A stretch of DNA of 64,000 nt from Calcarisporiella thermophila CBS 279.70. Taxonomy: Eukaryota > Calcarisporiellomycota. The notes beneath the pieces were generated by a model, which saw only the letters and a list, made by a program, of their open reading frames with translations, had not been told where the DNA came from and did not search any database. The stretch spans positions 474,150 to 538,149 of the forward strand of contig NW_027192195.1 in NCBI RefSeq assembly GCF_041956535.1, in the 5' to 3' direction. Each line of letters starts with the position of its first letter. The stretch's first letter is position 1. Position numbers and translations under genes: made by a program. Positions 1 to 11,208 of this stretch are shown here, piece after piece.

Positions 1-2
1 CC

Positions 3-2427
3 AAGGCAAGTCGCCAACGCAACCAGCCCGATAGCCTGCCCTCTCTGTCGCGGGAGCTCTCCAAGTTTTCCGACATGAAATCACCTCAGTACTCATATCG
101 TGATGCTCTCCCCATCTCGCCCCTATCTCCCCGCTCGGTGCTCGACGAGGAGCACACGACCTCCCCGCCCAGCACCCATCCCGGCGAGGCCAAAACATCG
201 CCCTACTCACTAGCAGAGAGTGCTTCGCTGAGCACCCCCCTCCCAGGCAGTCGTCGTGAACGTCGTCAATCGGCTCAACAGCAGCCGCTTGGACGATCCG
301 TTCCCTATGTGACCACCGTGGGGGAAAGCCAAAATCAGCCCTCGCAGCAAAAATCGCAGCAGACAAGCCCGCGCCAGGTGCTTGGCCAGCGTCGCCTTTC
401 GCACCGGAAACAACAGGTTCTCTCGTTGCAGAGACGCGAGTCTGCCCCCGAGGTCACCTCGTTGTTCAATACGCAGGCGCAATTGGACTGGCGAACCACA
501 ACACGCCCTGTTCTGCGCCGGGTGATCCCGGTGGAGGGCCCGCTTTTTGGAGGAATCGAGGTGTCTGTTTTGGGCACCGGCTTCTACGAGGGCCTTACGG
601 TCATGTTTGGGGACATCCCCACGCTCGCCACTCAATTCTGGTCGTCGAGCGCCCTTATTTGCGTGCTGCCTCCGTCGCCTACCCCCGGCCCGGTTCAGGT
701 GACCTTCAAGGAGTCGCCCGTGGACGAGCATGAGCAGGAGCCCGTGTACTTTGTGTATAAAGATGAGAAGATTGACTATCATCTAATGGAGCTCGCTCTC
801 CAGTGCTTGAACATGAAGTTGACGGGCGATGTGGAGAGTGCACGAGACATAGCGTTGCGAATCGTGAACAGTGCACAGGCGGCGAATCAAGACAACAGCT
901 CATCAGGCTTTCCTGCCTCTGGTGGCGACGCGGTGGGGCGTATCCAATTTTCAGAGAATGCGGTGCTGCGAGTGCTTGCCCATGCCGAGAGAGGCGGCCG
1001 GGGGGGTGTAGACATGTCGCTCCGGCATGCACAAACCCGACATACCATGCTGCACTTTGCAGCCCTGCTTGGGTACGCCCGCCTTACCCACCGGCTCGCC
1101 GAGCTTGGCTGCGACCTCAATGCTTGCGATCGCAGCGGCTTCACTGCGCTGCATTTTGCGGCTTGGATCGGAAACGTGGACGTGGTGAGGGCTCTGCTGG
1201 CCCATGGGGCCCGCACAGATTTGAGGGCATGCGGGCGAAGCGCAGTCGATCTCTCTCGCTCTCGTTACTTCCATGAAATTACCAGACTGTTGCGCGAGGG
1301 TTCCCTTCCCGCCCTCAACTGGTCCCTTCCAGAAAGGGAATACAGCCCGACGGAATTGCATGAAGAACAGGATGAGGATGGGGACGATTACCAGGACATG
1401 GGGGAGACCGAAGACGAGAGAATGCCAAGGGGCGAGGTGGTAGCGGAAGTAAACTCTATAGCGCCCGGCGCCGCCCGTGCCACCCCAATTCCTCCTGATG
1501 GAGAAGATTCTGCCACCGGCTATCTGCGCAAAAAAATCCAGCGTTTTCTGACAGCTGCGGCCTCCGTAGGCAACCATGACATCCCTTTTCTCAAAAGTTT
1601 GCCTTACCCTCACGTGCCACATGTCGCGATGCCTTCACTGGACGTCCACGAGTATATGCAATATCTACGGTATCTTGAAAATTTCATACCGCCCAAGTTT
1701 CGCCGTGTGACACCGCCCGCGCAAGACGATATCAAGTATGAATGGCAAGAGATGGGGTATCGAGATGCGGCCCCCGCTACTGCTGTCCCAGCTCCCACAG
1801 GCTCCATGACGGGCAAGGACCCATTGGCGAACATGTGGAATGAGGGAATGCCCGCCCAACCCGTGGCTTCAAAATTAGACTCTTCCTCCCCTGTGGCCCC
1901 CATTCAGCACTGGTATTGGTCCATGATAGGATACCCTGCTTGGCTTTCGGCGTCCCATCCTGTCGCCGAAGCCACGGCTGCTAAAGCGGCCGCCGCCACG
2001 ACTACCCTCCGGAAGCAAATGCCATCGCCGCTTCCCTCCTTCGTAGTGAAAGAGGACCCCCTCCCCACTCCCCCCTGCTCTAGTAACCAACGTCGACCCA
2101 ACTACGCTGCCCCGCCCATTTCGCACGCCCCCGCCATGCCAGGTGGCACGGAGATCGACGACCACGAGAGAGACAAGCTTGGGACGGCGAAGCGGGCCCC
2201 TGGTATTCTGAATGACAAGAAACTACTCTGGCTTTATGTCCCCGTGCTAATGGGTGAGTCTTTTGACATCGACTTTGATCGTATTTATCGGCAGGAGAAA
2301 AGTCCTAACCCCCACCTTTTAAATAGCGGTGTCGCTCTGGCTTTTGCTCCAGTTCCTGAAGGCGCACCCCAGAGTTAGCATGTGGCTCGTCTCTCTCATT
2401 CCCCAGGCCAATACAGGACTAGTCTAG
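3..2427 (+). CDS. Mga2/Spt23-type ER-anchored transcription factor (5' partial)
   Basis: The frame is open to the left edge, so the N-terminus lies outside. Exons 3-2253 and 2327-2427; the intron has GTGAGT, a CCTAAC branch site and AAATAG. Without splicing the frame stops at 2378; with splicing it gains a hydrophobic segment (LLWLYVPVLMAVSLWLLLQF) and a short tail ending TGLV. Seen domains: Ser/Pro-rich N-part, an IPT/TIG fold near 500-720 (RRVIPVEGPLFGGIEVSVLG), two or three ankyrin repeats near 1040-1270 (TALHFAAWIGNVDVVRALLA), an acidic patch near 1360-1420, then the C-terminal membrane helix. IPT plus ankyrin plus C-terminal TM is the layout of yeast Mga2/Spt23, ER-bound precursors freed by ubiquitin/proteasome processing to drive OLE1 desaturase transcription. 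A lipid-saturation role here is inferred from the family. Confidence 0.88.
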
Positions 2428-3554
2428 TGCCTACAAAATGAAGGAAATGATAATCAATAACAAACGCAAATACTCTTCTCCTAGCCATAGCATATCCTCC
2501 CCCCCCCTACTCATATGGGCCTTTCATCCTGTTATTTGATAACCCCTAGCATACCTTATATTCATATTCCCCTATGCATAATATTTATACCCCCTATCCT
2601 TCCCCTCCCCCACGTACACTTTACTCTGAGACGCTTCATTCTATGTGCTAAGTTTTTTTCATTCATCTGGACTTGTCGAATTATTTATAAATTACAAAAG
2701 TATAGGACTCTCGTTTCATATTCTGTATGTTTTTATCCCTATATACATATACTTATACATACGCATATATGCTCTTTTTTTGGATACTTGAATCCACGAT
2801 ACTCTGGACTCTTTTTTTTTTACTTTCTGTAACTTCTTCCTATAGCATCAAGTTATATAAACAATGGACGTTATTTTTTTTTTTAGCACACCTCCTCTTT
2901 TGTTTAAACACAGTTATGGAATAAATGCTATGTATCAAAATTACTTTGGCTTATCAATGATAACATTATGGCCAACCGCCTCACCACTCTCTATGTTTTG
3001 TGTTTTCTCCTATCGTCCTCCCGACGCTGTGCGTCCCGTTTAATGAAAATTGGCACATTACATGGAAAAAGGGATTGCTTTATTCTCTTGCAAGAACTTA
3101 ATGAAACTTAAGAGGAAATGAAAATGGGGGGAGGGAGGAGAAAGAGGGCCCCCTTCCTCGACGTTGTAAACCATCCTCTTTCGATGTGTTAATTATTAGG
3201 AGCGCAATAAATTAGAGGTACAAAGTCAATAACTGCCCTGACCCGCCTGGAAATATGAAGAATAGTTTAAAGACATGGTACAGCAGTAGTGCAGAAAATG
3301 ATGTATAAAAAAAAAGTGATAGCAAAAATTGCGTACTAATTTCTATCTTTATTTTCTTTGCCAGGTCGAAAAAAGTCAGATCTCTCTAGCTGGTACTCCG
3401 ACTGAAACACCAAGAGGTTATATCCACCGTCCCTTGCTGTCTACCATGGCTAAACAAGAGAAGAATATTCAAAGTTAATGGGAAATATTTTCACGCTGAG
3501 CAAAGAGAAAATCTCTTTAATTTTTGTGCTTTATATATGAAAGGCAACGGAATT
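2428..3554. other. intergenic, AT-rich, no gene seen
   Basis: Pyrimidine-rich and A/T homopolymer-rich spacer downstream of the Mga2-like gene. Short open frames here (for example 2515-2832) are low-complexity and show no family features. Confidence 0.6.
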
Positions 3555-4359
3555 TTCTGTTACGGGAATATCGGTATTTCATATAGACAGTCATAACAGC
3601 GCCATAAAAAAAAGCTTTCTTTTTACCAATTTATGCACTATGTTAAACTTTAATGCTAGATATCCTAATTCCTTTGAAATTTCTTTTCTTTTCAAGGCTT
3701 TTAATTGAGATTTCTTTGCGTTATCTTGTTATAGTTTTATTGGTATGTAAGGGGAGGGCTTTATACTTCATGAAAAAGGGAGGCGGATTAGTGTTTTGAA
3801 TATCGAGTAATAGTTTGAAATTTATTGTCTTATTTTCTTTTTTTAATAAGAAAATCTTTGTTTTGTATCCTTTCGTACAAATCTTCACGGCATACCGCTA
3901 AATTCAGGTAACATTTGGTGGGGCATGAGAGACCATCAGTGACATAAAATCCTGATGAACTTCAACAATCAACCCAATACTGAGTTCAACTGCTTCGTGA
4001 GGGCCTGAGCACCGAGTGGCAACGCCGACACCATGGTATGGTACACCTAGAGAGGACCCTGTTGGATGGCTGCAATCGTTTGAGATTATGCGTAAAGCCA
4101 ATAATTGGTCCGACGAAACGTCCTGTCAGAGTGCTTGGAAATGTCGGATTATGTGTTCTTTGCTTCCTCGAAATCGAAGGCTACTTCTTGGCTGTCATTG
4201 ATCTGGATTAGCGAGCTCTTTCCCCAATTTTGCTTGAACCCTTCTTCGTCTTTTTTTCTCTGTGCATGTATCCATTGTCCTTTGAAAAGAAGTTTTTTTT
4301 TACTTAAGTGGCGCAGTTTTGACTGTCTGTAAGAAATACCGACATTCCCGTAACAGAAA
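3555..4359. repeat. about 805-bp element bounded by 50-bp inverted repeats
   Basis: The left end 3555-3604 begins TTTCTGTTACGGGAATATCG. The reverse complement of 4310-4359 begins TTTCTGTTACGGGAATGTCG. Over 50 positions I count 5 mismatches, and similarity continues with small gaps through an A-rich stretch for about 20 more bases. This looks like a TIR-bounded mobile element or a solo non-autonomous copy. I see no clear target-site duplication. Just outside the right end the sequence forms a perfect stem CCCGTAACA-GAAA-TGTTACGGG (4347-4368), as if a second terminal motif abuts it. Confidence 0.6.
4016..4150 (+). pseudogene. retrotransposon gag-like fragment
   Basis: The + frame from 4016 reads through WYGTPREDPVGWLQSFEIMR and KANNWSDETSCQ. 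The pattern of a folded 'ED..WL..FE....ANNW.D' resembles the N-terminal capsid region of Ty3/gypsy-type gag proteins. It is short, has no ATG and lies inside the inverted-repeat element at 3555-4359, so it is at best a decayed piece. Recognition is by pattern only. Confidence 0.4.
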
Positions 4360-5015
4360 TGTTACGGGCGTAAGGAGGTTTGTGTGGAGGGGTATCCGGA
4401 TCTTGATAAAAATAAGAGATTTATCTTAATAATTCAGGGAATTGGTGTTGAACATTAAAATAAACGAAGGGTTTAAATAGAATTGTGATCAAAGGAGAAT
4501 AATTCTCACTGGTGTTCAAAGATGAGATAGATAAGACAACAAAGTATCAATCAACATCAACAAGATAGCCATGAGGGAGTATAAGAGTAGCCATGAGGGA
4601 GTATAAGAGTAACCATGAGGCCGGCGAGTAACCACGAGGGGTCGGCAACGTAGCGGTAATCAATTCTATTGGCTGCTCTACTTGAAAGATATCGCGCTTT
4701 CTGTTTTTTTTTTGGGATTTATGGATCTTTATTGAAAAGTATCCTTTTAAGTTAGTATAGTGCCTTGTCAGGAGAAATACATGTAAGTAGTGGCTGATCG
4801 TATGAATACCATCTTATTTTTCAAGGACGGTATTATACAAGAGAGGAAAAGAATATGGACTAATATAGAAAGAAAAAAAAAGGAAAACTAGAATGCGGGT
4901 GGTAGAGTATTCGGCAAGGTCGTATTGGAGCTAAGTGTTTTGGTTGAAGGATATTTCGTCTCCTTGGACTTGTATCCAACTTCCCTTACACCAAAGCTCT
5001 TGGAAATCTTCTTTC
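4360..5015. other. intergenic with a short tandem repeat
   Basis: Spacer between the inverted-repeat element and the LINE remnant. Nothing coding is seen. It holds the 22-bp tandem repeat listed separately and one copy (4688-4703) of GATATCGCGCTTTCTG, repeated at 5456-5471. Confidence 0.6.
4567..4620. repeat. 22-bp tandem repeat, about 2.5 copies
   Basis: Unit AGCCATGAGGGAGTATAAGA plus GT occurs exactly at 4567-4588 and 4589-4610, followed by a partial diverged copy AACCATGAGG at 4611-4620. Confidence 0.85.
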
Positions 5016-5516
5016 TTATCCTTTATGGACGCTGACCACCATTTGGATCTCACGATTTTTTTGCATTTCGTGACCTAGTTGTTCAGCGAGCGCTATTTCA
5101 CTTGGTTGTGCGTTATCCATTATCATCGATAATCTTGATCGATAGATGATCCAAATTGCTGCATCATGGACCGTTGACACTACTTCCCATTGGTAGCCCA
5201 TGGTTTTGTAGTCTGTTCCAAATAGTCTGTCTTCCTTGGTTGACTCGTGGGCTCTCACTCCAAGAATGCGGCATACGAAGTTGTCTACCGTTTGCCATAA
5301 CCGATTTATGGCCGGGCATTCCAGGTAAGCATGGCTAATGGTTTCCACTGCGTTGGTTCTGCATCGCTTGCAAATATTAGGTTCTCCTGTCCACTTGCTA
5401 GTGATGATGTTTGTCACCAATCTGTGTTTCAAGAGTCTCCATCTTAGTGTCCTATGATATCGCGCTTTCTGAATGTCTATGTGACTGCCTCTGTGACTTC
5501 CCCGTACAAAAACCAA
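5016..5516 (-). mobile_element. LINE (non-LTR retrotransposon) 3' remnant with zf-RVT domain
   Basis: The minus frame encodes about 166 residues with the reverse-transcriptase zinc-binding pattern of LINE-like elements: RWRLLKHRLVTNIITSKW, then C-x2-C-x8-H-x4-C in CKRCRTNAVETISHAYLEC, then RLWQTVDNFV. A TAA just upstream (5517-5519) and the absence of the polymerase core show a 5'-truncated copy, the usual fate of LINE insertions. Its truncated end lies 27 bp from the tRNA-Phe gene. The organism's full-length LINE is not in this window. Confidence 0.7.
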
Positions 5517-5543
5517 TTATCTCGTAACATTTCGGTAAGGAAA

Positions 5544-5616
5544 GCCGGGTTAGCTCATCTGGGAGAGCGTAAGACTGAAGATCTTAAGGTACCCGGTTCG
5601 ATCCCGGGATCCGGCA
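5544..5616 (+). tRNA. tRNA-Phe (GAA)
   Basis: A 73-nt cloverleaf can be drawn: acceptor GCCGGGT/ATCCGGC with one G-T pair, D arm with GCTC/GAGC, anticodon stem TAAGA/TCTTA around loop CTGAAGA (anticodon GAA), T arm CCCGG-TTCGATC-CCGGG, discriminator A. There is no intron. A run of seven T at 5617-5623 is the Pol III terminator. Confidence 0.97.
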
Positions 5617-5623
5617 TTTTTTT
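5617..5623 (+). terminator. Pol III oligo-T terminator of tRNA-Phe
   Basis: TTTTTTT directly after the discriminator base. Confidence 0.85.
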
Positions 5624-6141
5624 AAATAGATTTTTTTATGTTGGAGTTAAACATGAAGACTGTTCATAGTCGTCGTATTTCCCTGCAATTTTGGTCAAGA
5701 GAAGTGCTGTATAAACATTGTTTTAGTGTGGATAGCTCTTATTAGTGGGTGCCCCAATAAGTTAAATCATCTGGATTCTCTGAATTTTGGCATGTGAAGG
5801 TAGAGATATCGAGAGTCCATTGTGGACCTCGGATAATTAGCGTGTAATAGTTTCTCAAGGCAGAGAGTAGAGGGCGGTTTTTCAATGTATATTTAAGGGT
5901 GCAATAGCATTTTATATAAATCAGACGTATGCACAGAGGCAGATTGTACGTCTATTTGCACTTTCCCGCTTATTTTTTAATCCCGATACTTATTCCCACG
6001 CTTGATTGTAAAGAAATACGCGGGGGAGCTGTTTTTCATCGACATCGATTCGGTCAATAGCTCGACTCTAGCCTTTGAGCACTACTCTCATCACTCATCC
6101 AAAATACATCGCAGCCCTTTTTCATAATTTCATCAAGGACG
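5624..6141. other. intergenic / promoter side of the mutase gene
   Basis: No gene seen. The last 60 bases before the ATG are pyrimidine-rich and A-rich, as in the 5' leaders of other genes in the window. Confidence 0.5.
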
Positions 6142-9100
6142 ATGCCTCAGTACACTGTTGAGAGGCTAGCTAGAAGTGGATTGGTGAAATACGCGTTACG
6201 ATGGGGTCAGTTGAGAGTAAGTATTTGTTATGAAAATGCCATCGCGCAGGAACCGACGGCAATCGAATTCATCATCACTCAATCTGATCCTAATCCACGG
6301 GAATTAATTCTATTGTTTCCTTCTGTATTATCTTTTTTTATTTTACAATCTTAGTTTGCCAGTACAGTCAAAGAGCCGAAGCTCCCCTTGAATGAGGAAT
6401 GGAGAAAGATGGCCCAAAAAGAGCTAAAAGGAAAGGATCCCGAGACGCTCATTTGGCACACGCCTGAGGGGATCAAAGTAAAACCAGTATACACTAAAGA
6501 TGACACCGCAGACATTGCACTTGAAATCCCGGGAAAATATCCGTTCACACGTGGACCATATGCCACTATGTAGGTTAATTTGAAAAAGTGCCTTTATTGC
6601 CGCTTATTCTCTTGTGCTTATTTGTATTACACTCCCTACCCCACTCCCCTCCTTTTTCGTTTAGGTATACTTCGAAACCTTGGACTATTCGACAGGTGAA
6701 TAGCGTGATATTTTCAAACTATCCAATATCTTCTATTGATTATTCTATTTCCATTAGTATGCCGGTTTCAGTACTGTGGAGGAATCAAACCGCTTTTATA
6801 GAAAAAATTTGGCGGCTGGTCAACAAGGGTTGTCTGTTGCTTTTGACTTGGCGACTCATAGAGGGTATGACTCGGATCATCCGCGTGTAGTAGGTGATGT
6901 AGGAATGGCGGGTGTAGCTATCGATTCGGTAGAGGATATGAAGGTAATTTTGAGGACGGGAAATGGATTGTTTTGGGCTGTGTGCTAGAACCTTCTATTG
7001 TGTAGATTCTTTTCGATGGGATTCCTCTAAACAAGATGTCCGTCTCCATGACCATGAACGGGGCAGTATTGCCAATTCTTGCCATGTACATTGTCGCTGG
7101 GCTGGAACAGGTTAGGTTTCGTCATTTCTCCATTTCCCTGCTCGTTTTTCAGTCCGTTTAGCTCATTCTTGCCTATGATTAGGGCTGTGAATACAAGGAC
7201 CTCTCAGGAACCATTCAAAACGATATTCTGAAGGAATTCATGGTTCGAAACACTTTCATATACCCGCCCGAACCGTCGATGAGAATTATCGCCGATATTT
7301 TCGCCTTTACTTCCAAGGTATTTTTTTTTTTGCCTTTTCTTATTTCTTGTTCCGCGCTTTTATTAAACAGAGTTGCAATAGCACATGCCCAGGTACAACA
7401 GTATTAGTATTAGTGGGTACCATATGCAAGAAGCTGGTGCAGACAACGTACTTGAACTGGCTTTTACTATTGCCGATGGTCTTGAGTATGTCCGGACAGG
7501 TATCCGGGCTGGGATGACGGTAGATGACTTTGCGCCGCGACTCTCCTTCTTTTGGGCAATTGGAATGAACTTTTATATGGTAGGGGCTCTCTAAACCATG
7601 TGTCCAGCCTTTTTACGTTGACCTATTTACAATCATTTTAGGAAATTGCAAAAATGCGTGCTGGACGTCGGTTGTGGGCGCATCTTATTCAGGAAAAATT
7701 CCAGCCCAAGAACCCTAAATCACTCCTTTTGCGCACGCACTGTCAAACTTCCGGATGGAGTCTTGTAAGTGTTTCTATGTCTTTTTTTTCTTGGATAAAT
7801 TTGGCTGACTCGACTTTTTTTTTATTTACCTCTCTTTTATTTAGACTGAGCAAGATCCATATGTAAGTGCTATTTATTTGGGGAAATAAATCCAGTCATT
7901 TGAATAATTACTAAATTTTGCGCCCATGTAGAACAATGTTATTCGGACGACCATTGAGGCCATGGCTGCCACTCTCGGTGGAACCCAGTCGTTGCACACG
8001 AATGCCCTTGACGAAGCCATTGGACTTCCCACTGAGTTCAGTGCGCGCATTGCACGCAATACTCAACTGATTCTTCAGGAAGAGGCGATGATTCCTCGCG
8101 TTGCAGATCCCTGGGGAGGCTCATACATGATGGAGTCTCTGACGAATCAAATGTATGAGGCTGCACGCGAACTGATCGAGGAAGTGGAGGCCATGGGTGG
8201 TATGGCCAAAGCCGTCGCAAGTGGCATGCCTAAGCTGAAGATTGAAGAGAGTGCGGCAAGGAGACAGGCGCGTATCGATAGTGGCCAAGAGACCATTGTG
8301 GGAGTCAACAAGTATCGATTGGAGAAGGAGGATGAGGTGGATGTGCTTGCTATCGATAACACTGCAGTGCGAAATTCACAAGTAAGAGCCTGTTTGTACC
8401 TCCCCCCCCTCTTCTCCTTCTTATGTTTCTTAATATGGGGTATTCCTGCACCTCTTTATGTTAGATTGCACGCATTCAAAAGATCCGCAAATCTCGAGAT
8501 GAGACAAAAGCACAAGCCGCCCTTGACGCTCTGACCGAGTCTGCTCGCACAGGAAAAGGCAATCTCCTAGAGTTGTCTATTGAGGCGACCAAGCTTCGGT
8601 GCACCGTGGGTGAGATCTCCTATGCCCTCGAAAAGGTATGGGGCCGACACATGCCTTCGAGCCGAGTGGTCAGCGGTGCCTACAAATCCGAGTATGGCTC
8701 ACGGGACGAGGTCACCAAGACAACGGAGCTGATTGACGCTTTCACTCGCGCACAGGGTCGTCGCCCCCGTATGCTTGTTGCGAAGATGGGCCAGGATGGA
8801 CACGACCGCGGGGCAAAGGTGATTGCGTCGGCGTTTGCGGATCTCGGGTTTGATGTGGATGTGGGTCCCCTTTTCCAGGTGAGACTTAGACGCCATCCTG
8901 CGACTCACTTTTGGAAAATGTCGGAGCTGACCTCTATTATTTTAAGACTCCTGCCGAGGTTGCTCGTCAGGCCATTGATGCGGATGTGCACGTTGTAGGA
9001 GTGTCCTCGCAAGCAGCCGGACACAAAACTCTGGTGCCACAGCTCATCGAAGAGCTGAAAAAGGTGGGAGCGGGCGATAAGTTGGTGGTGTGTGGTGGGG

Positions 9101-9270
9101 TGATTCCACAGCAGGACTATCAATTTCTCTATGATGCCGGAGCATCCGCCATCTTTGGGCCTGGCACCCGAATTCCGCTTGCCGCGCAGGAGGTGGTGCG
9201 CAAAATTGAGGAGGCTCTACAGACCAACGGCTCAAAGGTGAAGGAGAGCAAGAAGGTTGCCTCCGGTTAA
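6142..9270 (+). CDS. methylmalonyl-CoA mutase, mitochondrial, B12-dependent
   Basis: Twelve exons: 6142-6216, 6355-6569, 6665-6695, 6758-6943, 7006-7110, 7183-7317, 7382-7579, 7642-7764, 7845-7862, 7932-8381, 8465-8878, 8947-9270; 757 residues, close to the usual 750. The enzyme interconverts (R)-methylmalonyl-CoA and succinyl-CoA with adenosylcobalamin. Seen: a basic N-terminus suited to mitochondrial import; the substrate-barrel motifs [20 protein letters not shown] and [29 protein letters not shown]; and the C-terminal cobalamin domain with D-x-H-x2-G in [10 protein letters not shown] (His about 625) and GGVIPQQDY. Residues match the family across all splice joins. Exon 9 is only 18 nt. 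The gene is known from animals, bacteria and early-diverging fungi and is generally absent from Dikarya, so it is a lineage marker and implies cobalamin use. Confidence 0.97.
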
Positions 9271-9733
9271 ACTCGTTCTTGGTCCATTAGTAGTTGGACT
9301 TCACTATTCGACTCGATAGATAGGTATTTAAATCTCGGTATATCATGGAGTCTTATTATCTTCTTAAAATGTAGCTACGAATATATTCGATTTCTTCCTC
9401 TGGTTTTCTAATACTTTTATTGAAAACCTATTAAGCGAGCCATACGATGTATTTTTTTTTTAATCTCACTTAGAAGGTTTGCCTATATTCCCTTAAAATC
9501 CATTCTTGGTGCAAATATGAAAATAACAGACACTTCAGTCCTCAAGATTTCAAAAAAGGCTTTTCCATTTGCAAGTCACAAGATTTCTGACCACCTTTTT
9601 TTTTCTATTTCTTTTTCTCACTTAAAGACATGACATTTGGAAAAAGCGAGGGCTACTCGCTGATCAGACAAGATTAATCTTTTGCATCTAAATTTTCCAA
9701 TCCCTTCCGATTTCTTTTTCTTTTTTTGTAAAA
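9271..9733. other. intergenic, no gene seen
   Basis: AT-rich spacer between the mutase stop and the REEP-like start; T-rich leader just before 9734. Confidence 0.6.
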
Positions 9734-10751
9734 ATGCTCCACTCTCTCCTTTTCTCCCTCGTACGCACCCTCCTCCTCCAATGTTACCCTGCGTATGCAT
9801 CCTATAAAGCGGTTCAACACAATGACCTAGAAACCCTCTCACCTTGGCTGATGTACTGGATTGTGGTGGGCCTATTTGGGATCGCGGAATCCGTTGCTGA
9901 CCTATTCGTGTTTTGGTGAGTGTGATATATTAAGGTGAAGTGGATATCTGGATTGACACTGTGGCTATAGGATTCCGTTTTACTATGAAATCAAGCTATT
10001 ATTCATATTATGGCTCATCTTACCGCAGACGCAGGTAAGCTATCTTACTTCGTTCAATGTTAGATCTATCGCGCGCAACATTAAATGTTATTTTATTTTT
10101 GCTTATTTAGGGATCGGTGTTCCTCTATCGCAGAGTGGTAGAGCCTTATTTCACACAACACGAGCATGAAATAGACAAAACTCTAGCCGAGTATCAAGAG
10201 AGCGCCCGGCGCAAAGGGGCAGATTTAGGACGCAAGGGGCTAACGGCTCTGCAGCGCTTTGCGGTTGAGTCGCTAGTTAAAGCAAGTTTTCGCTCTTTTT
10301 GTTTTTGGCCAACCACTGGATTATATTAACACAATGACGTTGAATTGATATACCATAGGGGCAGCACTTGGTTGCGGACCAGATCGCCCACCAGACATTT
10401 GGCTCTAGTATCCCTCCTCCGTCGACTGAGGGACCACGCTTCACTGAACCACAGCGCTCGTCCAGAAAATACGATCCAGCCCCATCTGGCCCCTCCCAAA
10501 ATTCTAGCCTCGACACGGTCACCAGCTGGGCTGGATGGTTAGCTTCATCAGCAGTCACGGTCACCAGTGCAGCCGTCGTGGCCTCCTCGACCAGGGTGGC
10601 CGAGGCTGCACGTGCAGTTACCACGCCTCGCAAATCGGCTACTTCCTCTAAAGCTTCAGCAGAGGAAGCGCGCAAAATACGAGCGGAGAAGCGACGCGAG
10701 CTGGAAGCCATGTTACGGGAGCTTGAGGACGAAGAGAGCGAGGACCATTGA
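9734..10751 (+). CDS. Yop1/REEP (TB2/DP1/HVA22) ER membrane-shaping protein
   Basis: Exons 9734-9915, 9971-10034, 10111-10281, 10359-10751; 269 residues. The third intron uses a GC donor (AAA|GCAAGT). The N-terminal half is the TB2/DP1/HVA22 fold: CYPAYASYKAVQ, WLMYWIVVGLFGIAESVADL, FWIPFYYEIKLLFILWLILP, then YRRVVEPYFTQHEHEIDK. These paired hydrophobic hairpins insert in the ER membrane and curve it. The C-terminal 130 residues are Ser/Ala/Pro-rich, ending in a basic/acidic coiled segment (EEARKIRAEKRRELEAMLRE). The first 130 residues are firm; the tail is lineage-specific. Confidence 0.93.
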
Positions 10752-11208
10752 CGCCACGGCTCATTTTAGATATTGTGGTGTGTTGAGACCCTCTCTTCTA
10801 CAATCCTAAGTTATTTTTTGCTTGTTCTAACGTTTTTGCTGTCCTCTTTGCCTCATGTTATTTTTTTTTTTGTTTTATTACACTCACGATAACCATGCCC
10901 AAGTTTCTCATTGTTTCGTAAATGTTGGGATTTTGAATTTTATAAGTTACCTGTATCTGTAATATTATCGGGTATTGTAAAATACCATCAATATAATTCA
11001 TCCAATTTCTGGAGTTATTACGTGGAAGACATTTTGTTAATTTCCTCTTAATAGCGATTTTGAGAGGGGTTCCTTGAATGTATTTAATAGTATTAAAATG
11101 GAAACAAGTGATGAAATAGAGTCTGAGGCGCAGAAATTACCGACCTTTTACGCGTTTGATCGTGTTCACCATAGCACCCGTTTTCTATTCGCGTTTCTTC
11201 AGTGAGAG
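10752..11208. other. intergenic, no gene seen
   Basis: AT-rich spacer between two genes on the + strand; T tracts near 10860-10880. Confidence 0.6.
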
